From Salvator merianae (lineage: Eukaryota > Chordata > Lepidosauria > Squamata > Teiidae), in the NCBI GenBank assembly GCA_003586115.2, contig QVOM02000001.1, positions 18,551,291 through 18,615,290 of the forward strand: a stretch of DNA of 64,000 nt. Direction: 5' to 3'. Position 1 is the stretch's first letter, and the number at the start of each line of letters is the position of its first letter. The notes under the pieces were generated by a model. That model searched no databases. It saw only the letters and a program-made list of their open reading frames with translations, and had not been told where the DNA came from. The position numbers and the translations under genes are program-made. Below are positions 14,305-25,714 of this stretch, piece by piece.

Positions 14305-16297
14305 ACTGATTCCTCCTCCCTTCTCTCTTCAGGGCTACTTCCAGATGGGGCAAAAATATCAAAGTCCAACAGGCATTGCATTGGAGTTATCAGACTTCTG
14401 TGTGGTCTTCCCAATGCAGTGCTGAATCCAAGATTCTGAAAACCTGCAATAATGCTGTTCTGGGAATATCAGCAGCAATACTGACTTTCCCAGGATAGTT
14501 TTGTTCCCTGGTGCATCTGACAAGCTCCATAAGGCATTACCTTGCTGGAAACTTTCTGGAGCTTACTAAGCGCATGAACAAGAACGAAAGACAGAGGGGA
14601 TGCATGCAGTGAACTCCAGGAAGTTCTCAGTGAGATAATATAGCATGCACCTTGCCAGATGTGCAGGTAGGCAACTGCAAGTGTTTCCTTTTATATCCAC
14701 TTGCCATTTCCTGTCTGATGCTAGCCCAGAGCTACTTTCAAGCCTTGGTCAAGGAAGAAATATCAGCTGTCCTTTTAGAACAAGAATGCATCTAAGGTGG
14801 TTGGGTACCCAAAATTTCTAAGGCAGATTGTTATTCTCTCTCTCCCATTCTCTTTTAATACTGGCATATTTTAAAGGTAGTTGACAGTTTAATTCTATTT
14901 AGTTAACTATGTAGATCGTGTTAGAATTAACTTTGGGTACGATCAGACATAGCTTTTTCAAGTCCTTCCTTTAGGAAAAAGTGTACAATCATCAGGCACA
15001 TAATAAAAGTGCCTTCCACACAGATATTTGTATATAGGGTTGAGAAGCTATCTTATTTTGCCATACTGCAGTTCCACATCAAGGCATACGTCCCCCAACA
15101 ATGGTTGCTACCCATTGATTGGACACAGGTCTGTCCACCCTTTTATCTCTGTGATTGGTAAAACGCCCCTAGCCATGGTTTCTATTCTGTGATTGGCTAC
15201 ATTTCCCTCCACTCACTTGCTGTTATTTCTTAAATTTCAGATTTCTGAAAATCCAGGTTCCAGGTTTCTGGAAAAGAGATTATTAGTATATATACAAGTT
15301 CTTGTTTTTCCAATTGCCCTTTGATTTCTAACTTGCCATGATGCTACGATTGCTCACTCTCCTACTTCAGCTTTCCTGCACCATGCTCCTTCAAGTTTGC
15401 AGATGTCCCTTCCCACTGTTTCCTCCCACATGCAGAGCGAGGGAATCACCGGTTTCCATATTTTTAGAAATAAGAATATTTGGATATTCTAATGTACGAA
15501 TAGGAGCAGGCTACATCACTAATATTCTCCTCTCAGGGTAAGAAATTCTCACCTGTTAATGACATAGTTTCCCCACCAAACAGGAGATCAGTGTGACTTC
15601 AAAAAAGAGACAATGCCAATGCTGAGAAATCCTGCCCATCACTGAGCTGATCTTTCCAAAGCTTCAGGACCCAAGAAAGTCACATTTGAGGATTGGCGTC
15701 TACCTGATAAGAATGAAAGCCACCTAGAAGGCAACTCTTTAACAGTCTGCTCACACCTTTTAGGAATATGATAGGATTTTCAAAATCCTATTGTAGTTAT
15801 TCTCCTCTGAACATAGACTTAAGTGTTACCATGCTAGAATTTTTTTCCGGCCATTAGACCATGTTGCAGTAAAACCAAAGTGGAATCTTATAGCCCTTTA
15901 CTGCTAATACAATTATTGTGGTATAAGCTTCTACTTCAATGGTTGCAGAGCCATATATGGGTTTATACCGTACATCTGGCACAGAGCAGCTGGGGAAGGC
16001 AGAGGGGAATGAGAAGGGAGAAAATGTCAGTGACAATTCAATTATAGTTTGAGTGCATGCAAAATAAACACAGTGGGTCTTTTGCAAGAGATAGGAGATA
16101 ACACAATCAACTTAGCAATCACGAGTTAATTGCTAAATTGATGTTACCTTCCTCCTCTCATTGTTTTGTAAAGGACCACTTCTGTGCTTATTTTCCATAT
16201 ATTTAGGGCACACTGTAAGTGAACTGCCACTACCTTTTTTTAAAAAAAAACACTTTCAGCAGCTTTCTATTGCTTACAGCTCAATCCATACTCAGTG

Positions 16298-16328
<31 letters not shown>

Positions 16329-19300
16329 GCCTAACTACCTATATATCTGATGATTCTTGATCAAAATCTTGTACTACAAAATTCTGTTGTTAATCACGTT
16401 ACTCTTCATTGTGTGCGGTTTTCAAAGAAATAGATAGGATCTACAGGCTACAAAAGGATCATTGAAAGAATATGAGATTCAGGAGTAGCTGAGAAGGATA
16501 ACATTACTATACCACGGTTATAAATAAAGCACAAGAAAACGTATTGACATATCCATGAATATTTCTGTACGTTTTAATCCATATCTTATGTCAATAAAAT
16601 AACATAAAATCCCCAGTGAAGATGCTCTGGAGCCCAAGAGCAAATACTGCTACATCAGATGCTGATCTTCGTGTTTCACAATGGGCCAAAGAAGGATTCA
16701 TACTGAGGAGAGCAATACCCATTTCCCTGTTTGTGTGTGTGTTGTTTTATTTAAATGAATATATAAAGGTCTCACACAAGACCTCTGTATTAAAAATATG
16801 TTTTAAAGGCTGGTATTTGTATCTATATATATATCAAATACTTTATCCAGTGTTATTCTCCACATTTACTACATAAAAATGTGAATAACTCCTCCAAGCT
16901 CCACTACAGAAATTATTATAATAACTAGTGGACATAAATATACCCTAGCATTGCATGAGAAATATCACCACTGAAATTTCTCCACGTGTGTGCTAAGTGG
17001 CTTGCTGAGGTTTTTTTTGTTTTAGCTGGAAAACTTTACGCCAATGGCAGCAGCGGATGTTATTTTCACTAACTGGATTTTCCACAGTATGGGAAAATCC
17101 AGATTAAAAGTAACAATAGTAGAGGCTTGCATTTTGAGCATGATAATGTAACATGAGCCTACAAAGAAGACATGCTGAATAGCAGGAAAAAAAAGGCCCT
17201 TGTGAAAGCATGGTAAAACTGTCTAGCTGAATAATAAAGACAAGAGCAAAGTTTGAATGAGGGTCATTCTGGCTTATAACGCTGTTTCTTAGCCATTACA
17301 CCATAACTGCTGCCTCTGTAATCAAAATATTTTAGTAAAATGCAGGGGGCTTTTCTTGTTGACATTATTAAGCACCTTCTAGATTTTTCAAAAATAGAAG
17401 AGATACTAGATTTGAAAATTTAAACAATCATTTGCTTATGGTATCATGTTCTGTATTTTTTTACTGCCTACTTGATTTTAAACTTTGTCATCTAATCCAT
17501 ATCCCCTAGATAGAAATCTGCCCTTGGAACTACCCTACAACAATAACTGAGGGTGGATCACATCTCACCTTCTCTTCAACGGTGTAAAGGGGTAGCAGCA
17601 AGTTACTGGGAGCAATTTCTTCTCAGACCAGCTATCCATCTATCCAAAAATAGCAACTTCTGAAGCCATTTCTGGTCTGATGGATAACCAGCAAGGTTGG
17701 AAACCTTGCAGCTGTGGAGCTTTCATTTTGGGGGCCAGGACCATGTAAACAGTACATCTCCTGCCACTGAGATGGCCTTTTTGATGGCCATCTATAGAGC
17801 TTAGATTATTGTGTCTTTCTATAGAAGAGAATTTGGAAAAACTTCCTCTTTAGCAGGGTGGACACTGTGGGTAAGGATCATGGGAATTGTAGTTTTAAAA
17901 ATAAAGCATTTCCAAACTCTGATGGGGCCCTTGGAATCCCTCTTCTTTCTCTGGCCAGGTATCTGCTGACTTTCTTCCATGAAATAAAATTGTTATGTTC
18001 AAAACTGCTGTGAATAAAGGGGGAGGGATATTTACCTAGGCTTGCCATATGAAATCCAGGTCAAGGTTCCTAGAAGTTTAAGCCATGTGCAGAGGAAGGA
18101 ATTTCAGCAGATGTTGTCTGAATTAAAAGTTTCATATGCTAAATTTTCCTCCTGCACATATGCATTAAACATCTAGGACCCTGATCTGGATCCCATATGG
18201 CAAACCAACCACAGAGTAGTACTGAAGCATAAGTACAAAGTATGATACTCCAAGTAGAAATCTCCCTTTGATATCCCTGAACAGATCCATTGGGGGGGGG
18301 GGGGAATGAAAACTCTCCTTGCAGATGAAAGCAAAGCTCAAGGAGATGAAAAATGAGACTTCCAGCTGTAGCCTTGCCCTTCTGCTGCCACCCTGTGGCC
18401 CAAATCTGTGGTGTGCCTTCACCAAAGACTAACCTGGTATAAGCGATGAACATAGTATATCAGATTCTGTAGGCAGAGCCTTTGGCTTTGTCCACACTGG
18501 GCCTGTAGACCAGCCCAGCAGGACCCTAGGACGCATCATCTGCACTTTGGAATGGTCTACTGGGTGCCCATGCCTCCTGGTAGATTGTTTTATCCACATA
18601 CTGGAAGATAATTTGGAGTGGGATACAGTGTGGAAATATCACAAGGTGTTGTACCCTGATACACTAGACAGCACAGAGGCTGTAGTCTAGTATACTAAGT
18701 CTGGTCCTGTGATTCTGGGTACCGGAAGTGTGCTGCTTCTGGGTGCCCAGCTGAAACAGCTTTGGCAGGCAACACTGGAGGCCAGGAACTTTCGTTTATG
18801 CCATCATGGTCCGAATTACCTAGAGCAAGCTGGTACAGTGTGGGATAGCCCACACACCATGTGGAAACAGCCTTTGCTTATCCCTTAGACACTTTCTCAA
18901 TGCAGTCAGTTCACAAAACCAGGCACATATCTGTCAGCAAGAAGTCATTAAGGGATGGAAGAGTGACGGAGGCTGCTGCACATGGATCAGTTAGCCCCTG
19001 CTTTCTAACTTCACGGGTGGTTAATCCAACAGTCTATGAGATCTGCCTCAGACTAATCCAGCCCTTAAGTGTTCTGAAAGGTCCTTGTTGCCACTCTACT
19101 AAGATCTCAGAGAGACAGGCAGTTTCCGCACTGCAGTGTGCATGCTCCTAGCCCAGAACGAGTGATTCAGGTCAGGAACTGTGCGTGTGTGTGGTGTGTG
19201 CTCTGGTGGCTGTCTGCAGGAAGGCAACCACATCTCAGCCTGTCTTTAGAACCAGGGAGAAAAGTTCTCCAGCCTCTGAAGCTGCAGGTTACGAATACTC

Positions 19301-20488
19301 CCCCACAGCCCCAGGAGACAGAAGTAGACTGTCATTTGAAGCCTGACAAAATGTCACTGGTCTCTGGAGCAGGCTGGGCTACTCCTGCCACCACTGCCTG
19401 TCTGCATGGTGGCAGCAGGAATGGAGCCTATGCCTGAGATGCTGAGGGGTCTCCCACTGGGCCGCTCTCGGGCCCTGTTTCCACACCCAGGAGCGACTCA
19501 TGCTTGGGGTCCATATGGCCAGTGTGCCTCCCAGAGAATGCTGTGACATGCAGCTCCCGTAGCATGCCTGATGCAATCCAACTAGTGCGTGTGGATGTTA
19601 CCACAGTGGTCATTCTCAAGCCTCAGCCCTCCTAAAGCTTTTTGTAACTTCAGATGCTGGGGGCTGAACCTAGGAGAGAATTAAGAAACAAGAAGGAGAG
19701 CTGGTTACGCCTTCCAGGCTCTCCCTCAAAAATGTCTCAAGGTCATTTCTCTCCCACCAATTTCTGTTTTGACAATTCAGCTGGGAGTGACTGATAATGA
19801 TCCCTAGGAGGCCTTTATGTGGGTCTGATCACACTGCCATTGCCCTATTTCCAAGTTTATGTGCATAGTGTGCAAGTCTCTCCTACTTACTAGAAACAAG
19901 AAAGTTCAGGTGCCCTGGGGGCAGATCAGCCCAATGCACATGTGGGAAGGCATCGCTCATTGTTTATCCAAATGATGCAAAAACAGATGTGTCCTTTGTG
20001 TGCCAGGTAGATAAACACGTGTACTGTTGGTGCCCTAAACAAGAAAACTGCATGAAATGGTGCAAAGTGTGATCAGGCCCTGTGAAAAAAGCAGAAGTCA
20101 AGAGAAGAGTTCACCTTTTTACACTTCCAGGCCATTCTTTCCCTTCATGCACCTCCTTGCTGCTCCTGCATCCACACATATATATTAGTGAGGAAACGTG
20201 TTTAAAAAAAGCTTTGAGGTAATGGAGCTCCACCATTCCTTAAGTGTTTATTCTCACCATTGACTACCATTAAAAAGGGAGTTGGGAATAATGCATGCTT
20301 CTGTGCGACTGCTTATGTTCGCTGGTATAGTCCAGACAGGGCCTATTATGGCTATCAAGGACTGTTCTCCCCTTTCCATTCACCAGAATGTGCAAGAAGG
20401 GCTTAAATGCATCAGGGTTGCCTCACCAACTTGGAGCAAGCTGAACAATGCTTCCCATCCTTTAAAGAGAGCTGTCATACAAGACCAT
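14305..20488. other. Intergenic, no gene seen
   Basis: AT-rich sequence with no supportable exon. It holds a (GT)13 microsatellite at 16295-16320, a poly-G run at 18292-18304 and a relic like ATCATGGGAATTGTAG at 17878. A GC-richer block at 18480-18850 may be a degenerate MITE. A short frame near 15651 (KKVTFEDWRLPDK) looks protein-like but lacks a usable donor. Confidence 0.5.
16295..16320. repeat. (GT)n microsatellite
   Basis: Thirteen uninterrupted GT dinucleotides followed by ATGTATGTG. Confidence 0.95.
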
Positions 20489-20691
20489 TATTTGTTGCTG
20501 CTGTCTGGTACCCCTGAGTCGTGGCCAACTCCTGGTTGATTGCAGTGGGCACCTCCATGGACACTTCCATGCAGTTTCCTTGGCAAAGGTATAGAAGTAG
20601 TTTGTCATTGCCTACTTCCAGGGAGAGGCTGGGGATCGAACCGGCAACCCTCTGCTTTCCAGACAGTTTGCTCTACCAGTGAGCTATGTCC
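20489..20691 (-). repeat. tRNA-derived SINE
   Basis: On the minus strand the head reads as a tRNA-like promoter: an A box TAGCTCACTGGTAGAGCA (20687-20670) and a B box GGTTCGATCCC (about 20643-20633) at normal spacing. The body then runs through CTTTGCCAAGGAAACTGCAT to a GTTGGCCACGACTCAGG element. That last part resembles the conserved core of CORE-type vertebrate SINEs. It is a retroposon, not a functional tRNA gene, because the stem pairing is not kept. Confidence 0.75.
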
Positions 20692-21640
20692 ATTTATTAC
20701 CACCTTCTACAATGACTCACCTGCACCAGTCTCTCTCCTCAGACCTCTCTTTTGCTTTTCTTTTTTTGATGGTCTGTCCTTTTCCTTCCTTCTTTTTTAT
20801 CTGCTTTCGCACTTGTGAAAATGAAGAATATATTTTCTTTGGGGCAGGAACACTTGGGGAGTTTTCTATTATTCTAGGGAAATTAATGGGGTGTGTGTGT
20901 GTCTCCAAATACTAATATATTAATTTTCACAAAGAACCAGATCCCATGTTATCAGCACTCACAAACTGAATGTGAAAGCTACCCAGAACAATTAGGACCA
21001 AGATTTTAAAAAGGCCTCTCTTCTGCTTTCAGTTTTGCGTTAACTGCTAGCCTCAGGGAAGCTCTTTGACAGCCAAATGTTAATTCTCCACTCCTCGGAC
21101 AGAGGGTGGTTCTCCTTTCACATCCATTCTGGGTCTGTTGTTCACGCCATCAGCTGCTCTTCCTACATTTTTCACCCCAAGGAGGAGTAAGCACCAGCTT
21201 GTAGTGTGCTCAGTTCATTCCAGGTGCCTGGTCTCCCTCCAGAATCCAATCAATGCACCTGCCAATAGGAGTGATTGTACCAGTTTGTACATCTGCTTTG
21301 AGGTCCCCTCCAATTCTATCAACCAGAAGATGAAACCCCGGTGGGCCTGACTCAGCAGTGCGTGTTTCTGTGGGAGATAATCTGAGCTATGCCAGGCTTC
21401 TGGGAACAGGCTGCTGTCCCAGATAAGGCAGAAGGGAAGCGGAGAAGAGAGGGGGCTCTAAGCAGAGATTTTCTTCCAAAATAATGTTGTGCCTCTTCTA
21501 TCTTTAATTGTTTTTCAGACATGTATCTCGAACAATTTCTGCCCTACCCCGGTATATACATCAAACAGACATATTTACTGGAAAGATGTCACTTGACTTG
21601 ACTGATGTGATGCAGACAGGGAATTCTACATAATCTCTTT

Positions 21641-22540
21641 GGGCCTTTCTGCACTCATGTCTGTTGTTCCGGGACAAGGTAGGTTGCTCTGTCCCAGAAC
21701 AAGCAACCCATCCCAAGCTGGGATGGGTTGCCTCAGGAGTGGGACAGGGCTGTCTGCATTCAGATGAGCCATTCCACTTTAGCCCTCACTGCTGCATCCA
21801 GAGAGCCCTTGAAGGCAGTGAAAAGGCTTTGAAGATCAGGAACAAAAGTTCCCAGCCTTCAGAGTTTCTGGCCTGGCTGGTTTTGTGGTTGGCCTATTTC
21901 TGGCAGTGCTTCCTGGAGTGCCACCAAAAAGGGTCCCCCACAGTATACTGCACCTTGGGAAAGTGCCATCCGTGTGCCTCCGTGGTCTGGTATACTACCC
22001 CTGCTTCAGTTGCAGACTGCAACATTGACATCAACAACTATACCGTGATAGGGCACCAAGCTGGGGCAGGTTGCTTCCGGCATGGGATAAGATCATCCAC
22101 AATGGGACAGCCTGTCTCATGCCAGGTTCCACGCTGGCTCCAAACCTCACACCAGTTTTAGAACTGGGAGGGGGAGGCTTCAGATGCTCTGCACCATTTT
22201 GTTTCTGGCCTTTGGAGCTCCCAGGGGGCTCATTTCAGCAATGCGCCCTGTTACACTGCCAAAATGGGTTCCCCATGGTATACTGGATGGCGGAGGTGTG
22301 CATCCGCACACCTCTATGGTCCAGTATGCCACTGCCAGTATGCCAGTAGAACTTGATGTTGAGATCTACCAGTAAAACAGGCTAGGGCACCATTCTGGGT
22401 GCCCTAGCCTGGTCTATGTTTCATCCTGTATCTACAGAGCATTCTAGGAGGAAGCAGGACCTCTTCTAATCTGCATTTGTGTGTAGAATGGAGGCCTCTG
22501 GATCTCTTATTATGGAACAGCGTCCTATGCAGAAAGGGCC
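21641..22540. mobile_element. Large MITE-like element with GGGCCTTTCTGCA ends
   Basis: A 900-bp element starting GGGCCTTTCTGCACTCATG and ending TCCTATGCAGAAAGGGCC. The ends match those of the short family A MITEs. Subterminal inverted segments are visible, for example CAACCCATCCCAAGCTGGGA. It contains open frames of up to 165 codons with no recognisable domain, so I treat it as non-coding. It abuts the retroviral LTR on its right. Confidence 0.5.
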
Positions 22541-22544
22541 ATAG

Positions 22545-23985
22545 AAAAAGATGGATGAAGTGTTAGAGGATTGAGAAGAAAAAGAGGCAATCACAAGCTT
22601 AGATGAGAACATTTTTTACTGAGTAACAAAAGTCAGAATCACTAAAGCAATGGTCTTCCTTGTGGTAATATAAGTCTGTGAAAACTGGACATTGCAAAAG
22701 AGCAAGAGACAAAAGATGCCTTCAAATTGTGGATGTAGAATACACAGGCTTCAAAAAGAACCACATACTGTTAAAGGCCGAGCTCTGGGAAGATATTTTG
22801 GGGAAATTAGCTTCTGCCCAGATATTAGACCTTTGTAGGGATCGATATTTGGTTCTGGTTTTAATAACGCTAAATTGACATAGGAAATGCAAATAAAGGG
22901 GAGGTAGTCCTTGAAAAGAATGGTGCATCTTTTATTATAACCCAGCAAAAAGATTGAAATCCAAAGAAATAGCCATAAACAAAGTAATTTGTTAGAATCA
23001 GCCTGTTTCATAGGTAGGATAGGTAGTTTGGCATTTGGAAAGCAAAAAGAAAAAGGCTTGGCTCCAAACTAAGTAAGGAGACCTATTTGGTGTGTGTAAA
23101 AGAGGTAGAAGGCGGGGGGGGGAGAAAGAGAGAGATAGTCTAGAAGAAGCTAGCAATGAAGACTAAAGAATGTCCTCAGCACTAAGGGATGACTCTCACC
23201 ATCTGTAGTCTTCTCCAGATGAAACTTCATTATGGCAAAAAGGACAATCTGGGGGAAAAGATGCATGGGTCTCTTGCAGGCAAAAATGCATGAAAAATCA
23301 GAGAATGGGATGTAGACATGGCTCCACAACCCTTACTCCTTTAGAAGCAAAAACAGCTCTTTTGCCAAAAGGGCATAGAGAGAAATATGGAATCCCTCTT
23401 TAGTGAAATCAGCTCTTAGTGAAGGTAAAAATGGCGCTGAGATGCTTTCTTCTTCTTCTGCTCCATAATGTCTTCTCCTCCGTCCTCAGCTCCTGCTAAC
23501 TCCTCTCTTCTCCTCCTAACTTAACTTCTCCTAACTTCACTTCACTTCACTTCACTTCACTTCACTTCACTTCCTAATAGTAAAAACCTGAACTTTTTAT
23601 ATTCTTTTTCTCAAATAGAAAAAGGAGGAAACTTATTTTAGCAGAGCAAACATGTGCTTTTTCACGTAGACAGATAGACAGATAACTACTCTGGTTGATT
23701 AGCTTAAATGTTGCTATTTACATTCTTAATGAGAAGTTCTCAAGGTGTAAGTTTGAACAATGGATTAGTTGATCACCAAATAGTTGCCCAACCTTTTGTT
23801 AACTATTAATGCATAATTTCCTGAGCTTCTCTGAGCAGCCAGGTTAACTATTCAAGAGATAAGCAGAGAAAATCAGTTTCTACAGAGTCCAGGGATTCTG
23901 GTCAGATTCTCTGTATTTGAAATCCTTATAGTTATATTTCATAGGATCCATATCCATTTGTATATAATAATGTCTCATGGCTACA
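22545..23985 (-). mobile_element. 3' LTR of an endogenous retrovirus (outer end approximate)
   Basis: Reading the minus strand, the LTR starts TGTAGCCATGAGACATT right after the polypurine tract. A TATA box (GAATATAAAAAG) lies at 23604-23593. Eight copies of GAAGT follow at 23573-23534, and a polyadenylation signal AATAAA is at 22936-22931 (TTATAATAAAAG). U3 is about 390 bp and R about 650 bp, unusually long. I could not fix the outer (U5) end; 22545 is only the edge of the adjacent MITE. No second LTR copy was found in the window. Confidence 0.6.
23534..23573 (-). repeat. (GAAGT)8 array within the LTR
   Basis: Eight perfect copies of ACTTC on the plus strand (GAAGT on the LTR sense strand). 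They begin about 20 bp downstream of the TATA box, so they sit at or just after the expected transcription start. Confidence 0.9.
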
Positions 23986-24030
23986 ATTCCCCCCGTTCTA
24001 GACAAAATACTCCCAGTATTTTTGTCTAGA
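23986..24030 (-). promoter_or_regulatory. Retroviral polypurine tract and adjoining inverted repeat
   Basis: On the minus strand GAACGGGGGGAAT stands immediately before the LTR's TG, which is the polypurine-tract position used to prime plus-strand DNA synthesis. Directly upstream is an inverted repeat, TCTAGACAAAAATAC and GTATTTTGTCTAGA with a 5-base loop. Confidence 0.7.
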
Positions 24031-24056
24031 CATAAAACTTTATACTCAATAAGGCT

Positions 24057-24190
24057 TTATAGGCCCGAACTGTAACTTTTGGGGAATGTTCTCAGAGGTT
24101 TTCTTAATGCAATTCCAGTTAAGATTAAGGCAAGTATTTGTCCAGTAAGTAAAATCACAATTGAATATAGAACCAAATTCAAAATTCAAA
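24057..24190 (-). pseudogene. Envelope C-terminal remnant (membrane segment and short tail)
   Basis: A frame of about 43 codons after a TGA encodes a hydrophobic run (VLYSIVILLTGQILALI), then a short basic tail (RKPLRTFPK), then a stop about 60 bp before the polypurine tract. That position and layout are those of the transmembrane anchor and cytoplasmic tail of a retroviral Env. Upstream the frame is broken, and only fragments are open in other frames. The identification is by position and hydrophobicity, not by a recognised Env motif. Confidence 0.4.
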
Positions 24191-25714
24191 CAAGAGAACT
24201 CTCAAAAAGACTGCATTCTCCATATCTATGGCAATGCTAAAATGTTTGCTCTTAGTAAAAACATCTCTTGACTTCTTAATGTTTGGCACTGTGGATCTTG
24301 AGCTCCCTAACGTGCCCAGTGATATAATCTAATAAATGTTCCTATAAAAGAAAAACAAAACAAAAAACAATCCTAAAATCATGTACCAACTGGGGAAAGG
24401 AAAGGGAAAGATATAAAGATGAGAGCAAGTAAAGAAAATTAAGCATAATCATAATCAAAACATTTCAAATAACAATCATATATCATAATGCGACTGTTTC
24501 AATGCTGGGAATGGTCTCCTTCAATAGGAGTCAGGCACCAAAGCAAAAATCAGTATACATAACAACTCATAACAATACAAATGCAACAATTGGCAACAAT
24601 ATATATCAAATGCATTAGAAAAATATCAATAACATATAGAAAGCAACAGTTGACTTGACAACTTGATCCAGGATCTTCTGTCTTCTGTATCCGTATGCAA
24701 GAGTAAAAGTTCAAAGTTCTCAACAAGTAACAGTTCCTTGTTTCACAGTTCCAAATGTTGGCCTTAAATTTCGTATAACAAGGTAGCAATGTTCATAGCA
24801 TAGAAAAGTTCCAAGTTCTACAGTTCTTTGCTTTGTTTAGATACTGGCATCAAGTCTTTGGCTCAATTCACAGTAGAAAAGTTCTCAGTTCTCTGCAGAT
24901 TGTTGACTCAGCTCACAGTCTTTTCAGGTTAACAGTTCTGCATGTAGACACAACTGTGGTAAAATCTTCAAACAGCTGCTACACCTTTCATTGCAGAGAT
25001 CCAATTGTCCAATGGTGCCCTGATTCCAGCTACGACCCGGAACACATGTTGATCTCTCTTTCTTCTTCCATGGAGGAAAAGATGCTTCTTCTTCTTTCCC
25101 TTACTAAAGGATTCCCTATTCTATACTATAGAGTAAATAATGGGGGAAGAAAGAAAGGAAAGAAAGAAAGGAAAAAGGAGGACTGCATTTGGGGCAATCC
25201 CAGCAAAACTTAGGGTTTTAGAAATCATTTGTTCTATAGAAAGAGCAAGAAGAAAAGGGATTTCAATGAAAAGGAAAATAAAACTGTATGGAGTAATGCC
25301 ATTTCTCCCTTGAGCTCAAATGAGAATTTAAAATCAAAACTGTCAAAAGCAAAACCAAAAATTTAAAAATAATAATAATAAAAATAAAAACTTTTCAGCT
25401 GCAGTTGCCACCATCAGGGCGTACTACACAGTAAAAAGGGGATAGAGAAAAAAAACTTTCAAAACAAAAATAAATCTTAAAAAGGAAAACTTTTCTTTCT
25501 TCAAAATCAAAATTCTGAAAATTCAAAGGATCACCACTAGGGATGCACAGCAATCAATCAGGAAGCACTTATAGTTCCTGACCATACACAGAGTTCAGCT
25601 CTCTTCATGAATAGTTTAGGCTTGCCCTTCCAGTTCTTCAGCTGAGAAGAGTTCCCCAAACCATTCAGAGCACAACAATGGGTAAACAATCACCCACTGA
25701 GCTACTGAATAAGC
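24191..25714 (-). other. Retroviral interior, unassigned
   Basis: This lies between the unknown frame and the env-like tail, where pol and most of env would be expected. It is AT-rich and I see no reverse-transcriptase, protease or integrase motif. It includes an AAAG-rich tract at 25143-25180 and an ATA repeat near 25368-25390. Pol therefore appears to have been deleted or replaced. Confidence 0.5.

Noticed and set aside
15632..15770. Short frame containing KKVTFEDWRLPDK
   Set aside because: Looks protein-like, but the acceptor is weak, there is no usable donor, and it does not fit the phase of the candidate exons upstream.
16616..16876. Exon-like block after CCCCAG with frame containing SDADLRVSQWAKEG
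   Set aside because: Phase does not match the upstream candidate exons, and the frame runs into a TGTGTG-rich low-complexity tract.
20633..20691. tRNA gene on the minus strand
   Set aside because: A and B boxes are present, but stems are not paired and a SINE body follows; it is a SINE head.
21664..22161. 165-codon ORF
   Set aside because: Lies wholly inside a MITE-like element and shows no transposase motif.
22751..23011. 86-codon hydrophobic minus-strand ORF
   Set aside because: Falls in the LTR over the polyadenylation signal; most likely chance.
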